Shown one piece after another: positions 15,256 through 24,299 of a stretch of 64,000 nt of DNA (positions are counted from its first letter, which is position 1; each line of letters starts with the position of its first letter). The notes below the pieces were generated by a model. The model worked only from the letters and a program-made list of their open reading frames with translations, ran no database searches and was not told the origin of the DNA. Origin of the DNA: Pararhodobacter sp. CCB-MM2. GTDB taxonomy: Bacteria; Pseudomonadota; Alphaproteobacteria; Rhodobacterales; Rhodobacteraceae. Both the position numbers and the translations under genes were made by a program. The stretch spans positions 124,001 to 188,000 of the forward strand of contig NZ_LRRR01000002.1 in the NCBI RefSeq assembly GCF_001691415.1, given 5' to 3'.

Positions 15256-16677
15256 TCAGGTCGGCAGAACCGGATCGACCGGCAAGATCTGCCCGATCGC
15301 GCGTTCCAGCGCCACACCGGCCTGCAGCAGACGGTGGTCCTGATGGCGCCCGGCGAGCAGTTGCACCCCCATCGGCACGCCCGGCACCGTGCCGACCGGC
15401 ACCGACAGGCCGGGAAGTCCCAGCGTCGGCGTGCCGCTCATCGGCGCGGTGGCGCGGCGGAACCAGTCGTAATCCAGCCCCTCCGACACATCATGTTCGG
15501 CCGGCATCGGCCTGGTCCAGGTCACGGCGGTCAGAAGCAGCGGATAGTCCTGGAAGAACAACTGCCATTTGCGCAGCAGCTCCGAGCGCCTCGCGTACAT
15601 CTTCAGGAAGCCGTCGCGGGTGTCGACCTCGGGGATGCCCTGCGTCAGCACCTGATAGGACAGTTTCATCTTCCAGTCGCCATGAGCCTCCATCAGCAGG
15701 CCCAAGCCGGCGCGCATTTCGTTGCCCAAGGACAGCAGCCAGAATTCCATCGCCTCCCACAGCGACGGCGGCGTGACCTCGACCACCTCGTAGCCGGCGT
15801 CGGTCAGCATCTCGCCGGCCTGACGGATCGCGGCCGAGACCGCGGGATCGACCGGGCCCTCATCGGTCTCGGCATGCAGCGCGACGCGGCAGGGGGCATG
15901 GGTCACGGGGTCGTATTCGCCGTTCACCGGGATCTGCCAGATATCGCGTGGATCGGGGGCCGAGAGCGCCTGCATGGCGAGGCGGATATCCTCCATCGTC
16001 CGGGCGAGCGGGCCTTGCACGGCGGCCATCTGCGAGACGATCAGCCGCTCGGCCACCTGGCTGGGGTTGAAGGCCGGGGCCAACCCCGCCGTCGGGCGCA
16101 GGCCGTAGATGCCGTTGCAATAGGCCGGGTGACGGACCGAGCCGCCGATGTCGTTCCCGTGCCCCATCGCGCCGATGCCGGCAGCCGTCGCCGCCCCGGC
16201 ACCGCCGGACGAGCCACCGGCGGTGATCGCCGGGTCATGCGGGTTCAGCGTCGTGCCGTGCAGATCGTTGCTGGTGAAGCCGCGCATCGAATAGCAGGGC
16301 GTGTTGGTACGGCCGATGATCACCGCGCCGCCCGCCTTCAAGTTGCGCACGACCGAGCCGTCCTCGGGGGCGATGTGGTCCTTGTAGGCGACGACGCCGT
16401 TGGTGGTGGCGCGGCCGCCGTAATCGGCGTTGATCTTCACCGTCACCGGCACGCCGTGCAGCGGACCCAGCGGGCCGGTCCTGCGGAGGGTGGCATCGGC
16501 GGCCCGGGCGGCGGCGCGGGCATCGTCATGCAGGGTGTCGACCACCGCGTTCAGCGGCTGGTTGACGGCATCCATGCGGGCCAGCGCGCTCTCGGTGGCT
16601 TCGAGGCTGGTGAAATGGCCGGCGGCGATCCCGCGTGCCAGATCGGCGGCGCTGAGGCGCCAGAGGTCGTTGCTCAT
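15256..16677 (-). CDS. Amidase-signature family amidase
   Basis: 473-residue amidase-signature enzyme with a complete Ser-cisSer-Lys triad: Lys in VTVKINADYGG (near residue 78) and the serine-rich GGSSGGAGAATAAGIGAMGHGNDIGGS block (near 155-180). Length is typical. Family members hydrolyse carboxamides, and some act on aryl-amides, carbamates or peptide amides. The start is ATG 16677, where homology begins (MSNDLWRLSAADLARGI); the frame continues upstream into the ABC ATPase gene, which is out of phase. It follows the ATPase by 28 bases and precedes the redox fusion by 17, so imported amides are probably hydrolysed and then oxidised (inference). Confidence 0.92.
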   Translation of the reverse strand: MSNDLWRLSAADLARGIAAGHFTSLEATESALARMDAVNQPLNAVVDTLHDDARAAARAADATLRRTGPLGPLHGVPVTVKINADYGGRATTNGVVAYKDHIAPEDGSVVRNLKAGGAVIIGRTNTPCYSMRGFTSNDLHGTTLNPHDPAITAGGSSGGAGAATAAGIGAMGHGNDIGGSVRHPAYCNGIYGLRPTAGLAPAFNPSQVAERLIVSQMAAVQGPLARTMEDIRLAMQALSAPDPRDIWQIPVNGEYDPVTHAPCRVALHAETDEGPVDPAVSAAIRQAGEMLTDAGYEVVEVTPPSLWEAMEFWLLSLGNEMRAGLGLLMEAHGDWKMKLSYQVLTQGIPEVDTRDGFLKMYARRSELLRKWQLFFQDYPLLLTAVTWTRPMPAEHDVSEGLDYDWFRRATAPMSGTPTLGLPGLSVPVGTVPGVPMGVQLLAGRHQDHRLLQAGVALERAIGQILPVDPVLPT

Positions 16678-16705
16678 GGTCTGTTCCTTGTATCCGGTGC
16701 GGCGC

Positions 16706-18337
16706 TCAGCCCGCCGTTTGCATCTGTCGGCCGGCGAAGAAATCGCGGCCCGGCACCGCCTCCAGCAGGCGGCGCGTGTAGTCGGATTGCGGGGCGTCGA
16801 AGAGATCGGCGGCGCGAGCTTCCTCGACGATCGCGCCGCGTTGCATGACGACGATCCGGTCGGCGATCTCGCGGGCGACGCGCAGGTCATGGGTGATGAA
16901 CAGCATCGTCAGCCCCATCTCGGCCTTCAGCTCGGACAGGAGTTCCAGCACCTGCGCCTGCACAGAGACATCCAGCGCCGAGACCGCCTCGTCGGCGATC
17001 AGGAAGCTGGGGTCCAGCGCCAGCGCGCGGGCGATGCAGATCCGCTGGCGTTGCCCGCCCGAGAATTCATGCGGGAACCGATCCAGCGCGGCCTTGCCCA
17101 GACCCACCCGCTCCAGCCACTTTTCGGCCGAGGCGCGGGCCTCGGCGCGGGAAGTGCCGAAGGCCATCGGGCCGCGCATGATGCTCTCGCCAACCTTCAG
17201 CCGCGGATCGAGCGAGGCATAGGGGTCCTGGAACACGATCTGTGCCTGACGCCGGAATTGCCGCAGCGCCTCGCGTTTCAACCCGCGCACATCGGTGCCG
17301 TTGAACAACACCTCGCCGCCATCGGGCTCGATCAGGCGCAGCACCATGCGGGCGAGCGTCGATTTGCCCGAGCCGCTTTCGCCCACGACCGCCAGCGTGT
17401 CGCCCCGCGCGATGCTGAGGTCGATGCCCTTGGCCGCAACGACCGTCCGCTTGGGCGCGAACAGGCCGGAGCCGGTGGTGAAGGTCTTCTGCAAGCCCTT
17501 GATCTGCAACAGCGGTTCTTCATCCGACTGGGTGGCCGCCGCCGATCCGTGGCCCGGCACGGCATCGAGGAGCGTGCGGGTATAGGCCTCGCGCGGGTGG
17601 TGCAGAACCTGCGCGGCCGCGCCCTGTTCCACCACCTTGCCATGACGCAAGACGCAGACCCGGTCGGCGATATCGGCGACGACGCCGATGTCATGGGTGA
17701 TGAACAAGACCCCCATGCCACGCTGTTCCTGCAGCGACTTGATCAGATCGAGGATCTGCCGCTGCGTGGTCACATCGAGCGCCGTGGTCGGCTCGTCCGC
17801 GATCAGAAGCTTCGGGTTGTTCGACAGCGCGATGGCGATCATCACCCGCTGGCGCTGGCCGCCCGACAGCTGGAACGGATAGGCCTTGGCCAGCGCCTTG
17901 GGGTCCGGCAGGCCGACCTGCGTGAACAGCTCCTGCACCCGCGCGTCGATGGCGCTGGCCGAAAGGCCGGGATCATGCGTCTCGATCGTCTCGGCCACCT
18001 GCCGTCCGACCTGCGCCAGCGGGTTCAGTGCCGTCATCGGCTCCTGAAAGATCATCGCGATCTCGCCGCCGCGCAGCCGTCGCAGCTGCTTCTCGGACAG
18101 GGCCAGCACGTCCTCGCCGCGGAACCGGATCTTGCCCGCGGCCGCCCGGACCTTCGGCGGCAGCAGGCCGAGGATCGCGTGCGCGGTCATCGACTTGCCC
18201 GAGCCGCTTTCGCCGACGAGGCAGAGGATCTCGTTGGGTTGGATCGACAGGCTCACGCGGTCGACGGCATGGGCACGGTCGGCGGCCTCGGGCAGCGCGA
18301 GCACGAGGTCTTCGATGGACAGAAGGGCGTCACTCAT
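16706..18337 (-). CDS. Peptide/nickel-type ABC transporter ATPase, two nucleotide-binding domains fused
   Basis: 543-residue protein containing both ATPase subunits of a Dpp/Opp-like importer in one chain. Each half has Walker A (GESGSGKS), an LSGGQRQR or FSGGQRQR signature and Walker B (LLIADEP in the first, FLIADEA in the second), plus the ITHD switch histidine. The N-terminal half resembles DppD and the C-terminal half DppF. The start at 18337 overlaps the permease stop by four bases (ATGA). It energises uptake with the two permeases and the binding protein upstream. Fusions of this kind (GsiA/YejF-like) are common. Confidence 0.93.
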   Translation of the reverse strand: MSDALLSIEDLVLALPEAADRAHAVDRVSLSIQPNEILCLVGESGSGKSMTAHAILGLLPPKVRAAAGKIRFRGEDVLALSEKQLRRLRGGEIAMIFQEPMTALNPLAQVGRQVAETIETHDPGLSASAIDARVQELFTQVGLPDPKALAKAYPFQLSGGQRQRVMIAIALSNNPKLLIADEPTTALDVTTQRQILDLIKSLQEQRGMGVLFITHDIGVVADIADRVCVLRHGKVVEQGAAAQVLHHPREAYTRTLLDAVPGHGSAAATQSDEEPLLQIKGLQKTFTTGSGLFAPKRTVVAAKGIDLSIARGDTLAVVGESGSGKSTLARMVLRLIEPDGGEVLFNGTDVRGLKREALRQFRRQAQIVFQDPYASLDPRLKVGESIMRGPMAFGTSRAEARASAEKWLERVGLGKAALDRFPHEFSGGQRQRICIARALALDPSFLIADEAVSALDVSVQAQVLELLSELKAEMGLTMLFITHDLRVAREIADRIVVMQRGAIVEEARAADLFDAPQSDYTRRLLEAVPGRDFFAGRQMQTAG

Positions 18338-19164
18338 GCGCGCGAGATCCTCGGGTTCAGGGCATCGTTCAGCGCCTCGCCGACGAGGTTGATGGCGATG
18401 ACGGTGGTCAGGATCGCAAGGCCGGGGAAGACGCTCATCCACCAGGCCTGACGGATCACGGTGCGGCCGGCGCCGATCATGTAGCCCCAGCTCATGTAGT
18501 TGGGATCGCCAAGGCCCATGAAGGACAAAGCGGCCTCGATCAGGATCGCGGCGGCGACGGTCATCGCGCCCAGCACGATGATCGGCGAGATGGCGTTGGG
18601 CAGCACATGGCGCACCACCACCGACAGGGTGGATTGGCCCTGACAGCGCGCGGCCTGCACGAATTCGCGGGTCGAGACGCTGCGCACCTGCGCGCGGGTC
18701 AGGCGGGCCAGCGGCGGCCAGCTGACCAGCCCGATCGCCAGAATGATCGTCGCGATCGACGGCGTCAGGATCGCCACCAGCAGGATCGCGAGCACGAAGT
18801 TGGGGATCGTCTGGAAGATCTCGGTGAAGCGGACGATGGCGCTGTCCAAGGCGCCGCCTGCGTAACCGGCGACGCAGCCCAGCGTGACGCCGATCAGCAG
18901 CGCCGTCAGGGTCGAGGCGATGCCGATCACGATCGAGATCCGCGCGCCATGGACGACACCCGCGGCGATGTCCCGGCCGAGCGTGTCGGCGCCCATCAGC
19001 ATGCCGTTCTCGCCGGGTTGGCTGAAGGGAATCCCCGACATCTCCCAGGGCGAGGCGGGGTAGATCAAGGGGGCGAAGATCGCCATGGCCGTGACGAGCG
19101 CGAGCAGGGTCAGGCCGACCGCCCCGGCCGGGCGGCGCAGGAAGGTCTTGAGGAACTGAGGCAT
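18334..19164 (-). CDS. ABC transporter permease, DppC/OppC type
   Basis: 276-residue inner-membrane permease with the DppC N-terminal segment (GADTLGRDIAAGVVHGARISI near residue 58) and the EAA loop EFVQAARCQGQSTLSVVVRHVLPNA near residue 166 that docks on the ATPase. About six membrane helices are predicted. It overlaps the downstream ATPase gene by four bases and lies 10 bases after the DppB-type permease gene. Confidence 0.93.
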   Translation of the reverse strand: MPQFLKTFLRRPAGAVGLTLLALVTAMAIFAPLIYPASPWEMSGIPFSQPGENGMLMGADTLGRDIAAGVVHGARISIVIGIASTLTALLIGVTLGCVAGYAGGALDSAIVRFTEIFQTIPNFVLAILLVAILTPSIATIILAIGLVSWPPLARLTRAQVRSVSTREFVQAARCQGQSTLSVVVRHVLPNAISPIIVLGAMTVAAAILIEAALSFMGLGDPNYMSWGYMIGAGRTVIRQAWWMSVFPGLAILTTVIAINLVGEALNDALNPRISRA

Positions 19165-19174
19165 GGGGAGGCTC

Positions 19175-20152
19175 CTATCGCGCGCCGATCCGGGGATCGA
19201 CGAGGCGGTGGATCAGGTCCGTGAGCAGGTTGATGGCGATCACGAGGATCGACATGACCAGAAACAGGCCCAAGAGCACCGGGTAGTCGCGCGCGGTGAC
19301 GGAATCAAAGGTCAGGCGGCCAAGGCCGGGCCACGAGAACACGGTCTCGACCACGACTGCGCCGCCGATCAGCGCACCGGCTTGCAGGCCGGCGAAGGTG
19401 ATGACGGGGCCGGCGGCGTTGCGCAGCATGTGGCCGCGCAGGATGCGGCCCTCGGTCAGGCCCTTGGCGCGGGCGGTCTTGACGTGATCCTCGTGGCTGA
19501 CCTCGATCAGCGAGGCGCGCATCAGCCGCGTGTAGACGGCCATGTAGATCGCGGCCAGCGTGACGGCGGGCAGCACGAGATGACGCGCCACATCGAGTGC
19601 GTACTGCCACGGCGTGAAGCTGGCGGCGCGGATGTTGGCATAGCCGAAGGCCGGGAACCATTCGAGGTTGATGGAGAACACCAGAACCAGCATCAGCCCG
19701 AACCAGAACACCGGGGTGGCATAGAGGATCAGCGCCGCCAACGAGATGGCGAGATCCTTCCACGTCCCTTGCCGCAAGCCCGCCAGCGCGCCGAAGAACA
19801 CGCCGCCGATCAGCGACAGGCCAAAGGCCGACAGGGTCAGAAGCAACGTCGGCCCGAGGCGTTCGAGGATCAGGTCGCTCACATCCGCGCGCTGGCGGAC
19901 GGAATAGCCCAGATCCAGCGTCACGACCTTGGTGAGGTAGCTGGTGTATTGCACGAACCACGGCTGATCGAGGCCATAGTCGCGGCGGATCTGCTCGATG
20001 AATTCCGCATCGGTGGCACCCGATTGGCCGGCGATCACCAGGGCCGGATCCCCCGGTGCGGAATGGACCAGCACGAAGTTGATGGTGGCGATGACGAGGA
20101 TCGCGAACGCGATCCCCGTCAGCTTCGAGACCAGGCTCTTCACGGCACTCAT
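19175..20152 (-). CDS. ABC transporter permease, DppB/OppB type
   Basis: 325-residue inner-membrane permease. The N-terminal region (FAILVIATINFVLVHSAPGDPA) and the loop EDHVKTARAKGLTEGRILRGHMLRNA, followed by GALIGGAVVVETVFSWPGLGRL, are characteristic of DppB. It pairs with the DppC-type permease encoded next. Its ATG overlaps the stop codon of the solute-binding protein gene by one base (TGATG), giving tight coupling. Confidence 0.93.
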   Translation of the reverse strand: MSAVKSLVSKLTGIAFAILVIATINFVLVHSAPGDPALVIAGQSGATDAEFIEQIRRDYGLDQPWFVQYTSYLTKVVTLDLGYSVRQRADVSDLILERLGPTLLLTLSAFGLSLIGGVFFGALAGLRQGTWKDLAISLAALILYATPVFWFGLMLVLVFSINLEWFPAFGYANIRAASFTPWQYALDVARHLVLPAVTLAAIYMAVYTRLMRASLIEVSHEDHVKTARAKGLTEGRILRGHMLRNAAGPVITFAGLQAGALIGGAVVVETVFSWPGLGRLTFDSVTARDYPVLLGLFLVMSILVIAINLLTDLIHRLVDPRIGAR

Positions 20153-21747
20153 CAGGCGTAGCGAGCCGTCGCGAAGTTGCCGTTGACGCCCGTGCCGGTG
20201 ACGATCACGTCGGTCAGCCGGCTGTCATAGAGCGTCGGGTACTGCTGTTCGGCCATCCACAGCACCGGCAGCTCCGCCACGAGGATCTGCTGAACCTCGG
20301 AATAGAGCCGCTGACGCTCGGCCGGATCGATGGCGACGGCGGCTTCGGCGAACAGGCGGTCGACCTCGGGGTTCTCGTAGCCCTCGGTGTTGGTGAACAG
20401 CACGCCCTGACGGATGTTGGTGCTGATATAGCTCCGCGCCACGCCGAGCGCCGGGTCGGCGTTCTGGTAGAGCAGGTTGTTGGTCATGTCGAAATCCCAA
20501 TTCGACACGGCCTGTCCCCAGCCCGCCATATCGGTCGAGACCAGCGTGACCTCGATCCCGGCGGCGGCCATCGCCTGACGGAAGTATTCGGCCAGACGGG
20601 TCCACATCTCGCCCGCCGGAACGACGAGGAAGTTGATCGACACGCGGGTGCCGTTCGCGTCCGGGGTCAGCCCCATCTCATCGAGCAGCGCCTTCGCCTG
20701 ATCGACATCGGTGTCATAGACCGGCAGCTCGGGCTCGAAGAACGGGGTGGTCGAGCACAGCGGACCCACCGCCGCCTTCGCCTGACCGAACATGATCCGC
20801 TCGACGATGAACGACTTGTCGAGAAGGTGCATCATCGCCTTGCGGAAGCGCAGGTCGTTGAAGGGTTCTTTGCGCAGGTTGGGTTCATACCACAGCAGCG
20901 GCGAGAAGAATTCGTAGCCCTGACTGGTCTTGGTCAGATGCGGCAGCGAGGCCAGACGCTCGACATCGAACATCTCGACATCGTTCCAGCACGACATCTG
21001 CGCCTCGCCGGATTCCATCGCGACCGAGCGCGAGGCGGCATCGGGGACGATGCGGAAATAGATCTCGGTCAGGCCGGGCTGACCCTCGATGTAATAATCG
21101 GGGTTGGCGACCAGATGGATATGCGAGCCGCGCACCCATTCCGAGAACATGAAGGGCCCGGTGCCGATCGGATGGTCGTTGGCCGGGTTGTTGGCGTAAT
21201 CGGTGCCCTCGTAGATATGCTTGGGGCTGATCGGGGCCGAGCCGGCCTCGAAGGCCTTGAGGAACGGCGCGAAGGGCTCGCGCAGCACGAATTGCACGGT
21301 GTGCTCGTCCAGCGCGGTGATGCTCTCGCAGCGCTCGAAATTGCCGCGGGCGCGGGGGTGCAGCTCCATCAGCATCACCTGACACGAGAACACCACGTCC
21401 TCGGCGGTGAAGGGCTCGCCATCGTGCCATTTCACGTTGCGCTGCAGGTGGAAGGTATAGGTCAGGCCGTCGTCCGAGACCTCCCAGCTGGCCGCGAGTT
21501 GCGGCAGCGGGTTCAGATCGAAGTCGAAGTTCAACAGACCCTCGTAGATCTTCGAGCCCGCGACGATGGTCGGCTGCTGCTGGTTCAGCGGCAACACCAG
21601 CATCGGCGGCTCGGGCGTCAGCAGCGCAGTGAGCCCGCCGCCCTCGGTCTGGGCATAGGCCATGCCGTCGTTCCACGGATTGGGCAGCCCGGTGGCCCCA
21701 ACCGCCAGCCCCGACAGCAGCAGGGTGTTGAAATCGCGTCTCTTCAT
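20152..21747 (-). CDS. ABC transporter substrate-binding protein, family 5 (peptide/nickel), Tat-type signal
   Basis: 531-residue periplasmic binding protein of the SBP_bac_5 family, first gene of the amidase operon. The N-terminus MKRRDFNTLLLSGLAVGATG has a twin-arginine-like KRRDF motif and hydrophobic stretch, suggesting Tat export. The family motif DGLTYTFHLQRNVKWHDGEP is near residue 86. The start at 21747 is chosen for this signal; the frame continues 59 codons upstream without recognisable sequence. The neighbouring amidase suggests amides or short peptides as ligands; this is inferred from context only. Confidence 0.92.
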   Translation of the reverse strand: MKRRDFNTLLLSGLAVGATGLPNPWNDGMAYAQTEGGGLTALLTPEPPMLVLPLNQQQPTIVAGSKIYEGLLNFDFDLNPLPQLAASWEVSDDGLTYTFHLQRNVKWHDGEPFTAEDVVFSCQVMLMELHPRARGNFERCESITALDEHTVQFVLREPFAPFLKAFEAGSAPISPKHIYEGTDYANNPANDHPIGTGPFMFSEWVRGSHIHLVANPDYYIEGQPGLTEIYFRIVPDAASRSVAMESGEAQMSCWNDVEMFDVERLASLPHLTKTSQGYEFFSPLLWYEPNLRKEPFNDLRFRKAMMHLLDKSFIVERIMFGQAKAAVGPLCSTTPFFEPELPVYDTDVDQAKALLDEMGLTPDANGTRVSINFLVVPAGEMWTRLAEYFRQAMAAAGIEVTLVSTDMAGWGQAVSNWDFDMTNNLLYQNADPALGVARSYISTNIRQGVLFTNTEGYENPEVDRLFAEAAVAIDPAERQRLYSEVQQILVAELPVLWMAEQQYPTLYDSRLTDVIVTGTGVNGNFATARYA

Positions 21748-21963
21748 TCTGTCGTCTCCATGTTGGTCGCCTGAGATCTTCTGTCGGATCCCAGGATCAA
21801 TCCTGCGGCAGGGCGCATGGGTCAGGCGCATCATCAGGCCGCCAGTCTCCGTCGCCTTCCCGAGGGGGGAGGGCGGCGATCCACCGGTAGTCGAGGACCT
21901 GAAAGGGCGAGGAAAACCTGACACTGCACGTTCAACCCGGGCACGCGGTCCGGGATGAGGGGG

Positions 21964-22000
21964 AGCTTAGGAGTGAGTCATTTTACTGTCAACAGTTGAC
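21964..22000 (-). promoter_or_regulatory. Promoter of ABC/amidase operon with overlapping dyad operator
   Basis: On the minus strand GTCAACTGTTGACA (22000-21987) includes a TTGACA -35 box, followed 17 bases later by TAAGCT (21969-21964) as a weak -10. The core GTCAACAGTTGAC (21988-22000 on plus) is a perfect 6-bp-arm dyad. The arrangement copies the ridA promoter at 11895-11930. It lies between the divergent solute-binding protein and GntR genes. The remainder of this 317-base gap (21748-22064) shows no gene. Confidence 0.6.
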
Positions 22001-22064
22001 TGTAGTGAACGATTCAGGCAGTTCATTGACGGCGCTGCGGGAATGAGCTCAAGTGAGACGGACC

Positions 22065-22739
22065 ATGACATCCATTGAAAGAATCCAATTGTCGTCCGTC
22101 AGGCTGTCGGAAAGCATCGGTGGTGAACTGATGCATCTGATTGCGGCTGGAGAGCTGAAACCGGGCCAGCGCCTCAATGAGGTGCATCTGGCGAACACTT
22201 TCGGTGTCAGCCGTGGACCGGTGCGCGAAGCCGCGCGCGAGCTGGAGGGGCAGGGGGTGCTGATCAGCAAGCCCCGGCAAGGGTTCTACGTCACCAACTA
22301 CACGCCCAAGGAAATCGTCGATCTCTACGAGGCCAAGCAATGGCTGGATCAGGCGATGGTGCATGACTTCCGCACCCATGGCGACAAGGCCCTGTTTCGC
22401 GAGCTGATGGCCGATATCGACCGCATCGACACCTCGGGAAAACTGGAATTTGCCAACAGCTTGCTGGCCTATCGGACCCGGTTGGCCGGCCGGTTGAGCA
22501 ACCGCTTCCTCGCGGGGCAGATCCTGTCGCTATACCGGCACCTCTACATCGTCTCGGCGCTGCTGCACACCGACCATACCAAGCAGCGGATCGAGCAGAT
22601 CGTCGGCACCCTGCGCGGGTTCTGGACGGCGATGGTCGCCGGCGAATTCGAGGCCGCGCAGACCGTCCTGCGCGAGGATACAGAGTTCTGGCGGCAGGAC
22701 GTGGCGCCCCGTTTCGAAGCCGCAATGTCGGCCGGCTGA
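22065..22739 (+). CDS. GntR family (FCD-type) transcriptional regulator
   Basis: 224-residue regulator: GntR winged helix (residues about 15-80, with ELKPGQRLNEVHLANTFGVSRGPVREAARELEGQGVL) and an all-helical FCD-like effector domain to the C-terminus. The ATG at 22065 is favoured over a GTG 12 bases upstream. It is divergent from the ABC/amidase operon, and the intergenic region has a dyad matching one at the ridA/ocd promoter. It therefore probably represses both operons in response to the imported compound or a breakdown product (inference). Confidence 0.9.
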   Translation: MTSIERIQLSSVRLSESIGGELMHLIAAGELKPGQRLNEVHLANTFGVSRGPVREAARELEGQGVLISKPRQGFYVTNYTPKEIVDLYEAKQWLDQAMVHDFRTHGDKALFRELMADIDRIDTSGKLEFANSLLAYRTRLAGRLSNRFLAGQILSLYRHLYIVSALLHTDHTKQRIEQIVGTLRGFWTAMVAGEFEAAQTVLREDTEFWRQDVAPRFEAAMSAG

Positions 22740-22797
22740 TTCGCCGATTCGGTTGTGGCGATTCGCCCGTTCCTTGGGCAACTGACCATGCTAAGTC

Positions 22798-22825
22798 GAA
22801 ACAATCATTGGATTTTTGCCGACAG
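22798..22825 (+). promoter_or_regulatory. Possible sigma-28-type flagellin promoter
   Basis: GCCGACAG (22818-22825) matches 6 of 8 bases of the sigma-28 -10 element GCCGATAA, with GAAA (22798-22801) 16 bases upstream resembling the TAAA -35 core. Sigma-28 promoters drive flagellin genes in many bacteria. The fit is imperfect and the leader to the flagellin start would be about 155 bases. The rest of 22740-22989 shows nothing else recognisable. Confidence 0.35.
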
Positions 22826-22989
22826 CTGCCAAATGTGCGCGCGCGTCAACGACTTCTTAAGTCCTTCGTAAGATGTTGGTAAGGCACCATTGGTGGCGCG
22901 TCTTCCGCGATGTCGGGTCAGGCGCAGGTCCAGAAGGGGCTTAGACGCCGTCGCAAGGCGGCTTGCTCAAACCCCAGACAGGAAAATCC

Positions 22990-24267
22990 ATGTCATCGAT
23001 TCTCACGAACAACACCGCCATGGTGGCTCTTCAGACCTTGAAGAACATCAACGCCGGAATGGCACAAACCCAGAACGAGATCTCGACCGGTAAATCGGTC
23101 TCGTCGGCCAAGCAGAACTCGGCCGTCTGGGCGATCTCCAAGACCATGGAGTCCGACGTGAAGGGCTTCAAGGGCATCTCGGACTCGCTCGCCCTGGGCT
23201 CGTCGACCGTCGCCGTGGCCCGTTCGGCCGCCGAGCAGGTCACCGACCTGATGACCGAAATCAAGGGCAAGATCGTCTCCGCCCAGGAATCGAACGTCGA
23301 TCGGGACAAGATCCAGAAAGACGTCGTCGCCCTGCGTGACCAGATCTCGACCATCGTGGGCTCGGCCCAGTTCAACGGTCTGAACCTGCTGTCGAACCGC
23401 GAAGGCGGTGCTTCGGTCGCCGATATCGTCGGCAACACCGGTACCGGCGCGGGCATCAAGGGTTCGGGCACTGTCGACGTTCTGGCCTCGCTGGACCGTG
23501 ACGCCAACGGCACCGTGTCGGCCTCGTCGATCTCGGCCTCGAAGGCTGACCTCGGCACGCAGGCGTCGGCTGCCGGTACCGGCACCGATCTGGCCGCGAC
23601 CGCCTTCACCGGCGCTGGCGCCATCGCCGCGGGTGCGACCGGCACCATGACGGTCGTTGGTGACACCGGTACCGCCGCCCGTGCGGGTAACGCGGTTCTG
23701 GCTGGCGACGGCTACACCATCGGCGGTCTGACCGGCGTGACCGGCACCGTTCGCTACGTTGCCCGTGACGGCGACACCGTGAACGACATCGCCAACGGTC
23801 TGGCCAACATGCTGAACTTCCAGGCAGAGAAGGACGGCATTGCCATCTCGGCGACCGTCTCGGGCGGTGCGATCACCATCACCAACGGCACCTCGGCGGG
23901 CATCACCACCACCTCGACGCTGAACACCGGCGGCACGGCTGGTGGCGGTCTGGAGATCCTGTCGCAGCTCGACGTCTCGACCGAGCAGGGCGCGAAAGCC
24001 GCTCTCGCCAGCATCGAGGGTCTGACCCAAACCGCCGTCAGCGCCGCCGCTGACTTCGGTTCGGTTCAAGGCCGCATCGAGATCCAGGCCGAGTATGTCG
24101 ACAGCCTGATGAGCTCGATGAAGTCGGGTATCGGTTCGCTGGTCGATGCCGACATGGAAGAGACCTCGGCACGTCTGCAGGCGCTTCAGGTGCAGCAGCA
24201 GCTGGGCATTCAGGCTCTGTCGATCGCCAACCAGGCGCCGCAGAGCATCCTGTCGCTGTTCCGCTAA
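22990..24267 (+). CDS. fliC: Flagellin
   Basis: 425-residue flagellin. The conserved N-terminal D0/D1 region begins SSILTNNTAMVALQTLKNIN and includes TGKSVSSAKQNSAVWAIS (residues about 40-57). The C-terminal D1/D0 region ends with LQVQQQLGIQALSIANQAPQ and the usual terminal LSLFR. The middle (about 145-340) is a Gly/Thr/Ala-rich variable domain. Part of it (GDTVNDIANGLANM, then ATVSGGAITITNGT) resembles the flagellin hook-IN motif. AGGAAA precedes the ATG at 22990. Codon use is strongly biased and repetitive, as expected of a highly expressed gene. No other flagellar gene lies in the window, so it is an isolated filament gene. Confidence 0.96.
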   Translation: MSSILTNNTAMVALQTLKNINAGMAQTQNEISTGKSVSSAKQNSAVWAISKTMESDVKGFKGISDSLALGSSTVAVARSAAEQVTDLMTEIKGKIVSAQESNVDRDKIQKDVVALRDQISTIVGSAQFNGLNLLSNREGGASVADIVGNTGTGAGIKGSGTVDVLASLDRDANGTVSASSISASKADLGTQASAAGTGTDLAATAFTGAGAIAAGATGTMTVVGDTGTAARAGNAVLAGDGYTIGGLTGVTGTVRYVARDGDTVNDIANGLANMLNFQAEKDGIAISATVSGGAITITNGTSAGITTTSTLNTGGTAGGGLEILSQLDVSTEQGAKAALASIEGLTQTAVSAAADFGSVQGRIEIQAEYVDSLMSSMKSGIGSLVDADMEETSARLQALQVQQQLGIQALSIANQAPQSILSLFR

Positions 24268-24274
24268 CGGCCTC

Positions 24275-24299
24275 GGGCCGGGGCTTCGCGCCCCGGCCC
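24275..24299 (+). terminator. Rho-independent terminator after flagellin gene
   Basis: GGGCCGGGGC (24275-24284) and GCCCCGGCCC (24290-24299) form a perfect 10-bp stem over a 5-base loop (TTCGC), followed by a T-rich TTCTCTATCTC tail. It starts 8 bases after the flagellin stop. Confidence 0.88.
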
